A DNA stretch of 64,000 nucleotides from Fervidibacillus halotolerans (GCF_026547205.1 NZ_CP106877.1:1-64000), one strand, 5' to 3'. Positions 28,978-39,072 are shown, numbered from the stretch's first letter. Numbers and translations: made by a program. The notes: generated by a model not told the origin, from the sequence alone.

Positions 28978-29039
28978 ATCCCTTTTTCGGTGGACATCAT
29001 GTTTAAACAATTTAAACAAGAAAATGGAGGAGTAGACAG

Positions 29040-31058
29040 ATGTTTAAAACGTTTTTCGGAACACTACAAAAAATAGGAAAAGCTTTAATGTTACCTGTCG
29101 CTTTACTGCCGGCAGCCGGACTGTTGCTCGGAATCGGTAACGCAATCGGGCAAGAAACGATGTTAGAATATCTTCCTTTTTTAAAGGCCGATTGGATTCA
29201 ATTGGTCGGAAATGTGATGGAAGATGCGGGTGGAATTATTTTCAGCAATCTTGCTCTATTGTTCGCTGCAGGGGTTGCGATTGGGTTAGCTGGTGACGGA
29301 GCAGCTGCATTAGCTGCTATGGTTGGATACTTAGTTTTAAACCAAGTAATGGGTTCCTGGTTAGGACTGACTTCGGATGCGATCGGTGGTGACCCGAGTT
29401 ATGCGATGGTAATGGGGATTCCGACGATTCAAACCGGTGTATTTGGTGGGATTATCGTTGGTTTAATTGCGGCATATAGTTATAATCGATATTACAATAT
29501 TAAAATGCCTACGTTCTTAGGATTTTTTGCGGGAAAACGTTTTGTTCCAATTGTCACAGCCGTATATTCTTTTATCGCAGGTTTAATTTTATTAATTGTT
29601 TGGCCTCCGGTTCAAGGGGCGTTAAATTCCGCTTCCCTTTGGTTGATTAACGAAGGAACATATATCGCGGTCTTTATGTTTGGTTTTATTAAACGTCTTT
29701 TAATTCCCTTTGGATTGCATCATATTTATCATGCTCCGTTTTGGTATGAATTTGGTTCGTATACAACGGCAGCCGGAGATATCGTTCGTGGGGATATGAC
29801 GATTTTCTTCGCCCAATTGAAAGATGGGGTGGAAATAACAGCTGGTCATTTTATGGCGGGTGAATTTCCAATAATGATGTTCGGTTTACCTGCAGCGGCT
29901 TTAGCGATGTATCACACAGCAAAACCGGAAAAGAAAAAACTCGTTGCAGGCTTATTAGGGTCCGCTGCTTTGACGTCATTTTTAACAGGGATTACCGAAC
30001 CGATTGAATTTACCTTTTTATTCCTTTCACCCGTATTATTTTTCATCCACGCGGTTTTAGATGGTTTATCTTTCGTTTTGATGACGTGGTTAAATGTGAA
30101 TATCGGATATACGTTCTCAGGAGGGGCAATCGACTTTTTCCTATTCGGTATTTTACCAGGGCGAGAACCTTGGTGGATTACCATTATCCTTGGGCTAATC
30201 TTTTTTGCCCTATACTATGTGATTTTCCGTATCTTCATTCAAAAATTTGATTTGAAAACGCCAGGTCGAGAAGATAATGGGAATCAAGAATCAGTAGAAA
30301 ATAGCAAGCCAACTGAACAACTACCTTATGCAGTTTTAACAGCGATGGGCGGAAAAGAAAATATCTCCCATTTGGATGCTTGCATTACCCGCCTTCGTGT
30401 ATCTGTCAATGATGTGAACAAAGTGGACAAACAACAATTAAAATCCCTCGGTGCTGCGGATGTGTTGGAAGTTGGAAATAATATTCAAGCGATTTTCGGA
30501 ACCCAGTCTGATGTATTAAAAAGTCAAATCCATGATATTATGAGTGGGAAGGCCCCTGATTTGACGGAGACGGAGGAAAAAGAGGACACGTTGGAAAGTG
30601 TAGATGTAAAGGAAACATTTTCCGCACCATTAACAGGTATCGTTAAACCAATCACTGAAGTACCAGACAAAGTTTTTTCGGAAAAAATGATGGGTGATGG
30701 TTTTGCAATTGAACCGGATGATGGAACAGTTGTTTCTCCTGTGGATGGAAAAATTATTAACGTCTTTCCAACAAAACATGCGATCGGTATTCTATCAAAA
30801 GGCGGACGGGAATTATTGATTCACTTCGGTCTTGATACTGTAGATTTAAAAGGTGAAGGTTTTACGACGATGGTCAACGTAGGAGATGAAGTGAAAACCG
30901 GTCAACCCCTTATGAAAGCTGATTTGAAATTTATTAAGGAAAACGCAACATCATCTATTACCCCAGTTGTATTTACGAATTTGCGGGAAGGGGAATCGGT
31001 CGATATGAAAAAACAAGGTCGAGTTAATCGAGGGGAAGGAATCGTTACAATCAAATAA
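29040..31058 (+). CDS. ptsG: PTS glucose-specific EIICBA permease
   Basis: A 672-residue glucose transporter/phosphotransferase. EIIC (about residues 1-400) has [21 protein letters not shown] and the [21 protein letters not shown] region; EIIB (about 425-505) has the phosphocysteine in [16 protein letters not shown] (about 540-670) has the phosphohistidine in [13 protein letters not shown]. The domain order CBA and the length match the B. subtilis enzyme. Start ATG 29040 has GGAGG 9 bases upstream. Expression depends on the GlcT antiterminator; no ptsH or ptsI follows, since a terminator closes the gene. Confidence 0.97.
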   Translation: MFKTFFGTLQKIGKALMLPVALLPAAGLLLGIGNAIGQETMLEYLPFLKADWIQLVGNVMEDAGGIIFSNLALLFAAGVAIGLAGDGAAALAAMVGYLVLNQVMGSWLGLTSDAIGGDPSYAMVMGIPTIQTGVFGGIIVGLIAAYSYNRYYNIKMPTFLGFFAGKRFVPIVTAVYSFIAGLILLIVWPPVQGALNSASLWLINEGTYIAVFMFGFIKRLLIPFGLHHIYHAPFWYEFGSYTTAAGDIVRGDMTIFFAQLKDGVEITAGHFMAGEFPIMMFGLPAAALAMYHTAKPEKKKLVAGLLGSAALTSFLTGITEPIEFTFLFLSPVLFFIHAVLDGLSFVLMTWLNVNIGYTFSGGAIDFFLFGILPGREPWWITIILGLIFFALYYVIFRIFIQKFDLKTPGREDNGNQESVENSKPTEQLPYAVLTAMGGKENISHLDACITRLRVSVNDVNKVDKQQLKSLGAADVLEVGNNIQAIFGTQSDVLKSQIHDIMSGKAPDLTETEEKEDTLESVDVKETFSAPLTGIVKPITEVPDKVFSEKMMGDGFAIEPDDGTVVSPVDGKIINVFPTKHAIGILSKGGRELLIHFGLDTVDLKGEGFTTMVNVGDEVKTGQPLMKADLKFIKENATSSITPVVFTNLREGESVDMKKQGRVNRGEGIVTIK

Positions 31059-31073
31059 GGTTTCTGTTTATCA

Positions 31074-31107
31074 AAAGCTGTCTTGAAATGGTTCAAGGCG
31101 GCTTTTT
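31074..31107 (+). terminator. Terminator of ptsG
   Basis: AAAGCTGTCTTGAA (from 31074) pairs with TTCAAGGCGGCTTT (to about 31105), followed by TTC. Confidence 0.8.
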
Positions 31108-31218
31108 CAAATGGAAAATGAATCCTTCAATTAATCATCGTTGGAAAATGAAATAATAGTATTGGCAACGGATACTCTAGAAATCATTAGTTGCAAAAGG
31201 ATAGGTTATTTGGAAAGC

Positions 31219-31252
31219 CGAACATTTATATTAATTACTTTAAAAATATTCG
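31219..31252 (+). promoter_or_regulatory. PurR operator (PurBox pair) upstream of purB
   Basis: CGAACATT (31219-31226) and the inverted AATATTCG (31245-31252) are 18 bases apart, the same geometry as at pbuG and as recalled for the B. subtilis purE promoter. The two 8-mers equal those of the pbuG site exactly. Confidence 0.85.
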
Positions 31253-31260
31253 TTATTATG

Positions 31261-31289
31261 TTGATTGTTACAAAACGGTTTGGTACGAT
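31261..31289 (+). promoter_or_regulatory. Promoter of purB
   Basis: TTGATT (31261-31266) and TACGAT (31284-31289) are 17 bases apart, 8 bases after the distal PurBox, as in the B. subtilis purE promoter region. No riboswitch follows before purB. Confidence 0.75.
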
Positions 31290-31351
31290 TACGAAGGAAT
31301 CATTGAAAAAACCGATTTTGAATATGAAGAGCCTTTTTTGGGGGGATAATC

Positions 31352-32650
31352 ATGATTGAACGTTACACGCGACCAGAAATGGGGGCCATATGGACGGAAG
31401 AAAATAAATATAAAGCATGGCTTGAAGTAGAGATATTAGCTTGTGAGGCTTGGTCTGAACTAGGGGTGATCCCGAAGGAGGATGTGGAAAAAATTCGAAA
31501 GGGAGCATCCTTTTCCGTCGAACGAATAAAAGAAATTGAAGCGGAAACGAAGCATGACGTCGTCGCTTTTACGAGGGCTGTGTCTGAGAGCCTTGGAGAT
31601 GAAAAGAAATGGATTCATTACGGACTAACTTCAACAGACGTGGTCGATACCGCCTTATCATATTTGTTAAAACAAGCCAATAATATTTTAAAAAAAGATT
31701 TATTACGGTTTATCGACATTTTAAAACGAAAGGCGAAGGAACATAAATATACGGTGATGATGGGCAGGACCCATGGTGTTCATGCAGAACCGACGACCTT
31801 CGGATTAAAACTTGCCCTTTGGTATGAAGAAATGAAACGGAATCTCGAACGATTTAAAATGGCAGCAGATGGAATTGAAGTGGGAAAATTGTCCGGTGCT
31901 GTAGGAACATATGCAAATATTGATCCATTTGTTGAAAAATATGTATGTGAAAAATTAGGTTTAAAACCATCACCCATTTCTACCCAAACGCTGCAAAGGG
32001 ATCGGCACGCTTTTTATGTAGCAACATTAGCGTTGATTGCCACTTCCATAGAAAAATTTGCAACGGAGATCCGAGGGTTACAAAAAAGTGAGACGAGGGA
32101 AGTGGAAGAGTTTTTTGCGAAAGGACAAAAGGGTTCTTCCGCAATGCCTCATAAACGGAATCCGATCGGTTCAGAAAATATGACAGGGATGGCAAGGGTC
32201 CTTCGTGGGCATTTAATCACCGCTTATGAAAATGTAACGTTATGGCATGAACGGGATATTTCCCACTCGTCTGCTGAACGGATTATATTACCGGACGCGA
32301 CGATTGCATTAAATTATATGTTGAATCGTTTCGGAAAAATTGTAGACAATTTAACCGTATTCCCCGAAAACATGAAAAGAAATATGGAAAAAACCCACGG
32401 ATTAATTTATTCTCAACGGGTTTTGCTCGCATTAATCGACAAAGGTTTGTCCCGAGAAGAAGCATACGATTCCGTTCAACCTTTAGCCATGCGGGCATGG
32501 GAAGAACAAATTCCCTTTCGTTCGCTAATTGAGAATGATGAAAAAATTACCCGGTTATTAACGAAGGAAGAAATCGCGGATTGCTTCGATTATCGGTATC
32601 ATTTGAAAAATGTCGATCTGATTTTCAAGCGACTCGGCATCGAAGAATAA
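31352..32650 (+). CDS. purB: Adenylosuccinate lyase
   Basis: A 432-residue enzyme used twice in purine synthesis: it splits SAICAR to AICAR and adenylosuccinate to AMP, releasing fumarate. Family marks are [23 protein letters not shown] with the catalytic histidine, and the fumarase/lyase signature [16 protein letters not shown] near residue 270. Length is typical. Start ATG 31352 follows GGGGGG by 6 bases. In B. subtilis purB is the third gene of the purE-D operon. Here no purE or purK precedes it and a terminator closes it, so it is alone behind a PurR-type promoter. Confidence 0.97.
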   Translation: MIERYTRPEMGAIWTEENKYKAWLEVEILACEAWSELGVIPKEDVEKIRKGASFSVERIKEIEAETKHDVVAFTRAVSESLGDEKKWIHYGLTSTDVVDTALSYLLKQANNILKKDLLRFIDILKRKAKEHKYTVMMGRTHGVHAEPTTFGLKLALWYEEMKRNLERFKMAADGIEVGKLSGAVGTYANIDPFVEKYVCEKLGLKPSPISTQTLQRDRHAFYVATLALIATSIEKFATEIRGLQKSETREVEEFFAKGQKGSSAMPHKRNPIGSENMTGMARVLRGHLITAYENVTLWHERDISHSSAERIILPDATIALNYMLNRFGKIVDNLTVFPENMKRNMEKTHGLIYSQRVLLALIDKGLSREEAYDSVQPLAMRAWEEQIPFRSLIENDEKITRLLTKEEIADCFDYRYHLKNVDLIFKRLGIEE

Positions 32651-32746
32651 CGTCGATTCTATCAATTAAATAATTTTTTTTAAAAACGGATATGCATTTG
32701 AATGTTGGTGTACATATAAAGATCGGGTTCTTTCAAGTGCCAATAA

Positions 32747-32777
32747 AAAGGTGCCTTAAAAACAGAGGCACCTTTTC
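32747..32777 (+). terminator. Terminator of purB
   Basis: AAAGGTGCCT (32747-32756) pairs with AGGCACCTTTT (32766-32776), a strong stem ending in TTTT. Confidence 0.85.
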
Positions 32778-32787
32778 CTATGTATAG

Positions 32788-33375
32788 GTGTCATCAAAAA
32801 GGAAAAAATCCAAGTTTTTTGGATACTGTCTTGTTACAAATCTTCCTCAACATGTTGAAGGAAAAAATATTCCGATACGAAATCGGGCTATAGTGCTGTT
32901 GATGGTTCTTGCCGGATTTCGGGTGGCTGAAGTACATAACATGAATGTCGGTGATATTTATGGAGAAGCCAAGGGGATTCAGGTGAGGGGAAAAGGTGGA
33001 AAAAATCGTTTTGTTCCTGTCTCTAATGAGCTATTGTAATTTTTAATACAAGTAAAAAATACTCGGTATAAAGCTAAATCTGAACACCGACAAGCACTTT
33101 TTATCTCTCAAAAGGTGAACGGATTTCCAGACGACGTATTCACCAGATTGTAAGTAAGTTATTATGTGAACTGAAGAAAAAAGAGGGAGTGGGACGCCTT
33201 GAGGAATCTAGTCATAAATTGCGACATACGTTTGTGATTAAACATTCAGGAACTCATGGTGCATGAAAGTCCTACCACAACCCAAATTTATACGCATGTG
33301 AGTGGTCGTCAAAAGGTTCTGACCATTGAAAAACTAAACAAATGGGCTCAATCAAAAGAAAAAGGGAGTGATTAG
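32788..33375 (+). pseudogene. Broken tyrosine recombinase (XerC/D-like catalytic domain)
   Basis: The first part (32788-33039) encodes VEGKNIPIRNRAIVLLM, then VLAGFRVAEVHNMNVGDI with the first catalytic arginine, and RGKGGKNRFVPV. After a stop the domain continues in a second frame with LFISQ..ERISRRRIHQIV and the HKLRHTF box (histidine at 33213-33215). It then returns to the first frame with QELMVHESPTTTQIYTHVSG, which holds the catalytic tyrosine. About ten codons between the last two boxes are missing. The N-terminal core-binding domain is absent. So at least two frame changes, one stop and a deletion show decay. It is not the same gene as the second recombinase at 34532. Confidence 0.9.
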
Positions 33376-33395
33376 CTCCCTTATTGAACCCTTTA

Positions 33396-33608
33396 TTATT
33401 TTTTGCCAATTTGTAAGATTGCTGCCGAAATGAGGGCAAAACCCATTAAAATGGAAATGGGTAACGTTTTAGCGAGATGAACACTCTCAATATAATTAGT
33501 CCTTTCAACACGGTATAAATATATCGAACACACAATTATGATTAACGCATAAACCCCTAGAGTAATCCAATAAACAAGTTTTTGACTAGAAATAGGAAAC
33601 AAATACAA
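33396..33608 (-). CDS. Small two-helix membrane protein of unknown function
   Basis: A 70-residue protein with two hydrophobic segments (about residues 9-28 and 48-66) and a short positive end (GKK). I do not recognise a family. The reading frame starts with TTG at 33608; TTG 33602, which is better spaced from GAGGGGG, is an alternative and would shorten it by two residues. It lies upstream of and in the same direction as nothing intact: the secreted-protein gene at 33809 is on the same strand and precedes it by about 200 bases. Both sit between two broken recombinases, so they may be cargo of a decayed element. A toxin-immunity pairing is possible but unsupported. Confidence 0.5.
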   Translation of the reverse strand: MYLFPISSQKLVYWITLGVYALIIIVCSIYLYRVERTNYIESVHLAKTLPISILMGFALISAAILQIGKK

Positions 33609-33808
33609 GTTCCCCCTCTTTTTTAATATCGGTCAACCGAGTAAGTCCGCATATATGGGACCCCTACGTAAGCATAGTATGTCTTTTTTAAATAATAGAC
33701 CATGCCTAGAAGCATATCTTTTTTGAATGATCTTTATTTTATGCTTATGTCTTCCCATTTGGTAATAGAAGTCCCGGCTGCTATACAGAGAGCTCTCTGA
33801 AGGACCTG

Positions 33809-34348
33809 TCATTCTGATTGTTCTTGTGATCGTTTTTGTATTTGATTTGCTGATTTCAAAAGAATTTTGGATAGTCCTTTTTGCTCCACTTGGAAATTCT
33901 CCATAATACGTAGCAGAGTAGCAGATAAGGTACCTGAAACGGTATCTTCTACAGTATATGTCATTCCTTTAGCTATGCTTGCAATAAAATAAGGATTAGA
34001 TAGATAAATCCAGTGGGCAACAATTCCTTGGTCGTAAACATAGAATTTATCATATTCCCACCAGCTATCATTCGGAGTGATTATCGGATCGGTTGAACCC
34101 ATTGAATTCAAATTGGTTTTCACTGGCAATTCAAAGTATCCTAGCAACACTTCTTTTTGTCCGTCGTAGGCAAATTCTTGAGGCTTATTTAATTGAACAA
34201 ATTTCCCTTTAGATAAATCTAATTGTGATAATTCAATGGTACTGATTGTCGATTCATCGTTGAGAGATTCTTCAGCGAATACGGAGGATGTAAGTATGGT
34301 AAACATCAAAATAAAAACAACTAAATACTTTAAAATACTTTAAAACAT
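33809..34348 (-). pseudogene. Secreted protein of unknown function, start region disrupted
   Basis: The frame encodes a signal peptide (LKYLVVFILMFTILTSSVFA, cut before EESLNDE) and a mature part of about 150 residues with a tryptophan- and tyrosine-rich centre (NDSWWEYDKFYVYDQG) and a helical C-terminus. I do not recognise the family. The ATG with the good GGGGTG binding site (34346-34348) is followed at codon 3 by TAA (34340-34342), because the 10-base unit TTTAAAGTAT stands there twice. The remaining start, TTG at 34307-34309, would leave only an 11-residue leader. The gene is therefore probably broken, though a downstream start cannot be excluded. Confidence 0.55.
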
Positions 34349-34531
34349 TATTATCACCCCATACTTTTGGTTTTTTCAAAATATAACAAAAATTAGTATA
34401 CTTATATATTAGAATTTCCCTTTTTTGTCAACTATCTTTTGAAAAAAAGGTGAGATAAGAAATGAATTTATAGATTGCACATTATTCATCTTATGTGAAA
34501 TATTTAACAATTTAGAGTTGAATTAGGGATT

Positions 34532-35229
34532 ATGAGCGACCAGCAAAAACAGCTATTTTATCAAATTGAAAAAACGTCCATCTTCCCCCACTATGTTACC
34601 CGCTACGTGGAGTACAAACAATTTGAATAATCTTCTTTCCTATCTTTATGATTACAAACGATTTTTTTCTTGGTTTACGGAAGATGGTTATTTTCAAGGG
34701 GATAAATGGAATTTCCCCCCTATCCATTTTAGAAAGTTTGAAGCGGTCAGATATTGATCGATAATTATTATTTTTGCAACGATATTCAAATAATATATCC
34801 AAACGAACGAGCCGGAACCAGATGCTTTATTTTTTAAAATCCTTGTACCACTTTCTTTCCCAAATTGAAGAAGATGAAAATGGGTACCGCCTTCTCAAGA
34901 AAAACGTTATGGACAAAGTTAAAATTAGAGCCGTGAAGTCTTCTCCACAAGCTCAAGCGGATCGTATAAAAGGGAGAGTCTTTAAGTCCTACCGGGGAAT
35001 GCAAGATTTTTTAGACTATGCGGCTGTTTATTACTCGGAAAATGTAAAAATCTCAACAAAAAGGGAGCCGGTCAAAAAAAGGCTTTTACACGATTATCAA
35101 AAAAATGCGGAATGTGGTTTGGCTATTCTTTCCCTTATTTTAGGGTCGGGTCTTCGAGTGAATGAGGTTGTCTCTCTTAATGTATCGGATATTGATTGGC
35201 GGGAACCGGGGCTTGAAGACCAAAAATAG
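34532..35229 (+). pseudogene. Broken XerS-like tyrosine recombinase (N-terminal two thirds)
   Basis: Pieces in three frames join to one XerS-type recombinase. From ATG 34532: MSDQQKQLFYQIEKTSIFPH, then VTRYVEYKQ; next frame: NNLLSYLYDYKRFFSWFTEDG; third frame: ISPLSILESLKRSDIDR, an in-frame TAA near 34759, and RYSNNISKRTSRNQMLYFLK. The last frame continues to LILGSGLRVNEVVSLNVSDI, which carries the first catalytic arginine, and stops at 35229. The C-terminal part with HxLRH and the tyrosine is missing. Two frameshifts, one stop and a truncation mean it is dead. XerS proteins normally have about 350-360 residues. Family call is from pattern memory (SYLYDYKRFFSW). Confidence 0.85.
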
Positions 35230-35311
35230 ATGAAGCGTCCAATGATGCAATAAGGAACCGTACGTACGGAGGTGTGATAGGAAGGAGGTTAATGACCTCC
35301 TCCTATCCGCT

Positions 35312-35683
35312 TCATTCATCATCATAAACTGAGTTTTCTGTTTGATTCATTTCTTTTTCCCCTTCGTAGTTGACTTCCCTTTTTCTTCGTCGTTTCTTCT
35401 TGAAAGGATGCTCTTGTTTTTCATGACAATTTGACGTCATCATTGATTCAAAAAAGGTTTTGTCCAATCCATCAGAATTTTGTATTTGTTTCATGATCGC
35501 TGTAGCTGGGCAAAAACGTAAAATCCCTTCCCCAACTCGCATAGCTCCCATCATAGCCATAATGATGTAGGAGCCTCGATTTCGCCTTTTTACCATTTTT
35601 GCTGTACTCCAAGATAAAATCGTTAACCCAAAGGTAATTCGCATAAGGGCGTTGCCAATTCCGATATTTTGTTGTCGTTTCAT
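35312..35683 (-). CDS. DUF2892 membrane protein
   Basis: A 123-residue protein with two hydrophobic segments in residues 10-60 (IGIGNALMRITFGLTILSW and GSYIIMAMMGAMRVGEGI), the pattern of the DUF2892 family, followed by a charged tail with KKKRRRKREVN and an acidic end. Function unknown. Start ATG 35683 has GGAGGG 8 bases upstream. It is divergent from yerA; small DUF2892 genes are common in Bacillaceae. The tail is longer than in most relatives. Confidence 0.8.
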   Translation of the reverse strand: MKRQQNIGIGNALMRITFGLTILSWSTAKMVKRRNRGSYIIMAMMGAMRVGEGILRFCPATAIMKQIQNSDGLDKTFFESMMTSNCHEKQEHPFKKKRRRKREVNYEGEKEMNQTENSVYDDE

Positions 35684-35829
35684 ATCCGCTTCCCTCCGTA
35701 AAATAAAGTAATCAAAAAACTTGAAACTTTAGTGCTTTAAAATATAAAATATGTTAAAATAAGTAAAACTAAGAAAAATATACCCTTTAAAGCATATGAA
35801 TGAGATAAAAAGATGAAAAGGTGAAGAAG

Positions 35830-37575
35830 ATGTTTGAGTTACAAACTGTTTGGAAAAATAAACAAATTCGTGAACAGGTGGACGTGTTAAATGGAAAACG
35901 TTCTCCGACGAAACTTTTATATAATGCCACATATTTACATGGAATCTTAAAAAAATGGATGAAAGGGAATATTTGGATATATGGCGACCGAATCGTTTAT
36001 GTCGGGGAAAAACGTCCTGAATTGATCGATGAATCTTGTGAACAGATTGATTGTTCCCAATATTTCCTTGTGCCTGGGTATATTGAGCCACATGCTCATC
36101 CTTTTCAGTTATATAATCCCCAAACTTTCGCCCAATATGCAAGCCAACGGGGTACATCCGTATTGATTAACGATAACTTATTTTTGTTTTTACAAAACGA
36201 TAAAAAGAAAGCGTTTGCACTTATAGAGAATCTGCAAAAAATGCCGACATCTTTATTTTGGTGGAGCAGATTCGATAGCCAAACAGAATTAATTGGAGAA
36301 GAAACGATTTTTTCCAATAGTCATGTGAAGGCTTGGCTTGAACATGACCTTGTCGTTCAAGGGGGCGAACTTACCGGTTGGCCGAAATTGTTGGAAGGAA
36401 ATAATATGATTTTACATTGGATGCAATTGGCAAAAAAATGGCATAAAAAGGTGGAAGGTCATTTTCCAGGAGCCTCCGAGAAAACCTTAGCAAAAATGAA
36501 ATTGTTTGGAGCAGACAGCGATCATGAAGCGATGACTGGTGAAGAAGTGAAGAACCGATTAATGCACGGTTATACCGTTTCTTTAAGACATTCATCCATC
36601 CGTCCGGACTTGCCGAAGTTACTGAATGAAATAAAAGAACTTGGTCCAAATGTTTACCAATCTCTTATGTTAACGACAGACGGTTCTTCTCCTTCCTTTT
36701 ATGAAGATGGAGTTATCGATCGGTTAATTAAAATTGCTATTGAACACGGTGTACCGGAAATTGACGCATATTTAATGGCTACGCTAAATCCAGCAAAATA
36801 TTTTCAACTGGATCATATGTATGGTTTAATTGCTACAGGGAGAGTGGCAAATATTAATTTCTTAAAACATAAAAACGACCCCAGACCTATCAGTTGTTTA
36901 GCAAAGGGAAAATGGGTTAGAAGAGACAATCAACCGGTTGACGAAATGGCTCCGATTCAGTGGGAACAATATGGATTCTCCCCCTTGTCAATTGAGTGGG
37001 ATTTGTCCATCGATGATTTGCAATTTTCCATGCCGATTGGAATTGAAATGAAAAATGCTGTTATTACAAAACCTTATTCGATTTCAACGAATGTATCTTG
37101 TGAACAATTAGATCCATTATCCGAAGAATCCTTCTTTATGCTAGCGGACAAGGAAGGAAAATGGAGAGTAAATACAATTGTAAAAGGATTTGTAAAAAAT
37201 ATCGGGGGCTTTGTTTCCAGTTTTTCAAGCACAGGTGATATTTTACTAATTGGAAAAAATAAGCAAGATCTATTAAACGCTTTCAAAAGAATGAAAGAGT
37301 TGGGTGGTGGAATCGTCCTTTATGATAAGGGGGAAAGGATTTATGAACTTCCCCTTCCACTAAACGGATTATTTAGTAATGAACGATTTGAATCGTTAAT
37401 CGAAAGGGAAAAGGAATTAAAATCAATATTACAGCAGAGGGGCTACCCATTTGAAGATCCGATTTACTCCTTATTGTTTTTTTCTGCTACCCACTTGCCC
37501 TATATTCGCATTACACAAAAGGGATTATTTGATGTGATGAAAAAAAGAGTTTTGTTCCCTTCTATCATGCGTTAA
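35830..37575 (+). CDS. yerA: Adenine deaminase-related amidohydrolase YerA
   Basis: A 581-residue protein of the adenine deaminase (Ade) branch of amidohydrolases, which convert adenine to hypoxanthine. The metal-binding start PGYIEPHAHP (HxH) is present and ATLNPAKYFQLDHMYGLIATGRVANINFL near residue 330 matches the end of the metal-binding barrel. The C-terminal Ade domain follows. The YerA group is a divergent paralogue of AdeC, so its activity on adenine is not certain. Start ATG 35830 has AAAGGTG 6 bases upstream; GTG 35821, three codons earlier, is less likely. It is followed 51 bases later by yerB, as in B. subtilis. Confidence 0.88.
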   Translation: MFELQTVWKNKQIREQVDVLNGKRSPTKLLYNATYLHGILKKWMKGNIWIYGDRIVYVGEKRPELIDESCEQIDCSQYFLVPGYIEPHAHPFQLYNPQTFAQYASQRGTSVLINDNLFLFLQNDKKKAFALIENLQKMPTSLFWWSRFDSQTELIGEETIFSNSHVKAWLEHDLVVQGGELTGWPKLLEGNNMILHWMQLAKKWHKKVEGHFPGASEKTLAKMKLFGADSDHEAMTGEEVKNRLMHGYTVSLRHSSIRPDLPKLLNEIKELGPNVYQSLMLTTDGSSPSFYEDGVIDRLIKIAIEHGVPEIDAYLMATLNPAKYFQLDHMYGLIATGRVANINFLKHKNDPRPISCLAKGKWVRRDNQPVDEMAPIQWEQYGFSPLSIEWDLSIDDLQFSMPIGIEMKNAVITKPYSISTNVSCEQLDPLSEESFFMLADKEGKWRVNTIVKGFVKNIGGFVSSFSSTGDILLIGKNKQDLLNAFKRMKELGGGIVLYDKGERIYELPLPLNGLFSNERFESLIEREKELKSILQQRGYPFEDPIYSLLFFSATHLPYIRITQKGLFDVMKKRVLFPSIMR

Positions 37576-37626
37576 AATAGTACAGAGATAAAGAATATAA
37601 AAGAAAGGATCGGAGAGGAAGAAATC

Positions 37627-38664
37627 GTGGCGAAAATCTTGAAACTATTCGTTATGGCCGTATTGGTTATTGTTTTTACCGTAGCTTGTGGGAAGGAAAC
37701 GGAAACGACGAAGGATCAAACGAATGAACCAGAGAAAATAGAAGAACCGGTTGTAGAAGAGGAACCGGTTTTGTATCAATATCCCCTTACAGGTATATGG
37801 AAGGAGGAACCATCGGAACATCGGGCGATTAGTGTCATGATTAATAATCATCCGGCTGCCCGTCCCCAATCCGGTTTAGTAGAAGCGGATGTGGTTTATG
37901 AGATACTAGCTGAAGGGGGAGTTACCCGTTTTTTGGCTATTTACCAAAGTGAGATGCCAGAAAAATTCGGTCCCGTTCGTAGTGCGAGGGATTACTATAT
38001 CGAACTAGCAAAGGGATTTGATTCCCTTTATATCGCCCATGGATATAGCCCGAAGGCAAAGGGACTGCTTGATAGCGGGTATATCGATTCGATTAATGGA
38101 ATCCAGTACGACGGTACATTATTTAAACGTGCCAGCTTCCGAGTAGCACCCCATAACTCTTATATTTCCTATGACAATATCGTAGAAGGGGCAAAAAAAC
38201 TCGGTTATTCACTAGATGGCCCGCCTGAAAGTTATTCTTTTTTGGATGAAGAAGATGAAGTAACGGGTCTTGACGTACAAACGATTACGATCGATTATTC
38301 CAATCACAGTTTTTCCGTTCGGTATGAGTATGATCCCACCTCAAAAACTTATCGTCGGTATTCCGCTGATGAATTGACGACCGATTACGATACGGGAAAA
38401 GAAGTTAAAATCGCAAATATTTTTATCGTGGAAATGGAGCATACGATCATTGATCAAGAGGGAAGAAGAGCCATTGACTTAACATCTGGCGGTAAAGCTC
38501 TCCTTCTACAAAGGGGGAAATTGATACAAGTTGAATGGAAAAATGTAGATGGAAGAATCATACCTGTATCTTCCAATGAAGAAGTTTCCCTCATTTCCGG
38601 GAAAACGTGGATTAATGTTGTCCCAACTATTGATCAAATGGTATCTTATGTTGAATCAGAATAA
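37627..38664 (+). CDS. yerB: DUF3048 lipoprotein YerB
   Basis: A 345-residue exported lipoprotein: a hydrophobic signal (LFVMAVLVIVFTVAC) with the lipid-carrying cysteine at residue 21, an acidic linker (PVVEEEPV), then the DUF3048 domain with VMINNHPAARPQSGL, GVTRFLAIY and GPVRSARDYY, and a C-terminal DUF3048_C part ending TWINVVP. Function unknown; it acts outside the membrane. Start GTG 37627 follows AGAGG. It lies between yerA and yerC as in B. subtilis. Confidence 0.93.
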   Translation: MAKILKLFVMAVLVIVFTVACGKETETTKDQTNEPEKIEEPVVEEEPVLYQYPLTGIWKEEPSEHRAISVMINNHPAARPQSGLVEADVVYEILAEGGVTRFLAIYQSEMPEKFGPVRSARDYYIELAKGFDSLYIAHGYSPKAKGLLDSGYIDSINGIQYDGTLFKRASFRVAPHNSYISYDNIVEGAKKLGYSLDGPPESYSFLDEEDEVTGLDVQTITIDYSNHSFSVRYEYDPTSKTYRRYSADELTTDYDTGKEVKIANIFIVEMEHTIIDQEGRRAIDLTSGGKALLLQRGKLIQVEWKNVDGRIIPVSSNEEVSLISGKTWINVVPTIDQMVSYVESE

Positions 38665-38723
38665 CAGATTATGAAAATCATCCAGCTTGTATATTCCGAT
38701 ATTTATATTAGGGGGGTATATTG

Positions 38724-39035
38724 ATGCAAATTGATAAATTAAGAGGAAGAGAACTAGATCAACTGTTCGAGTCAATTTTATCCTTGGAAACGTTGGAAGA
38801 ATGCTATCTTTTTTTCGATGATTTATGTACGATCAATGAAATACAATCGATGGCTCAGCGATTGGAAGTTGCCCGTTTATTAAAAAAGGGGAGCAAATAT
38901 CATGAAATAGAAAAAGAAACCGGCGCAAGTACAGCGACCATTTCCCGGGTAAAAAGATGTTTAAACTATGGAAATGACGCCTATCAAATGGTGTTGGAAC
39001 GTTTAGAAAAGAAAAAACAAAAGGAAGATGAATAG
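38724..39035 (+). CDS. yerC: TrpR/YerC-family DNA-binding protein
   Basis: A 103-residue helical protein of the TrpR-like YerC/YecD family. The helix-turn-helix lies at SKYHEIEKETGASTATISRVKR (residues about 58-80, described here in parts). Targets are unknown. The start chosen is ATG 38724, because the preceding TTG at 38721 adds only one residue and GGGGGG lies 7 bases upstream of the ATG. It ends the yerA-yerB-yerC group and is followed by a terminator. In B. subtilis yerD follows; here yerD lies 17.6 kb away at 56672. Confidence 0.92.
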   Translation: MQIDKLRGRELDQLFESILSLETLEECYLFFDDLCTINEIQSMAQRLEVARLLKKGSKYHEIEKETGASTATISRVKRCLNYGNDAYQMVLERLEKKKQKEDE

Positions 39036-39043
39036 ATGAAGTT

Positions 39044-39072
39044 GGGCTAAGAATGTTCTTAGCTCTTTTTTT
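39044..39072 (+). terminator. Terminator of yerC
   Basis: GGGCTAAGAA (39044-39053) pairs with TTCTTAGCTC (39056-39065), followed by TTTTTTTC. Confidence 0.85.

Noticed and set aside
31141..31359. 72-codon frame overlapping the purB start
   Set aside because: It runs through the PurR boxes and promoter of purB; a second frame there ending EPFLGG has no start. Both are best explained as leader DNA.
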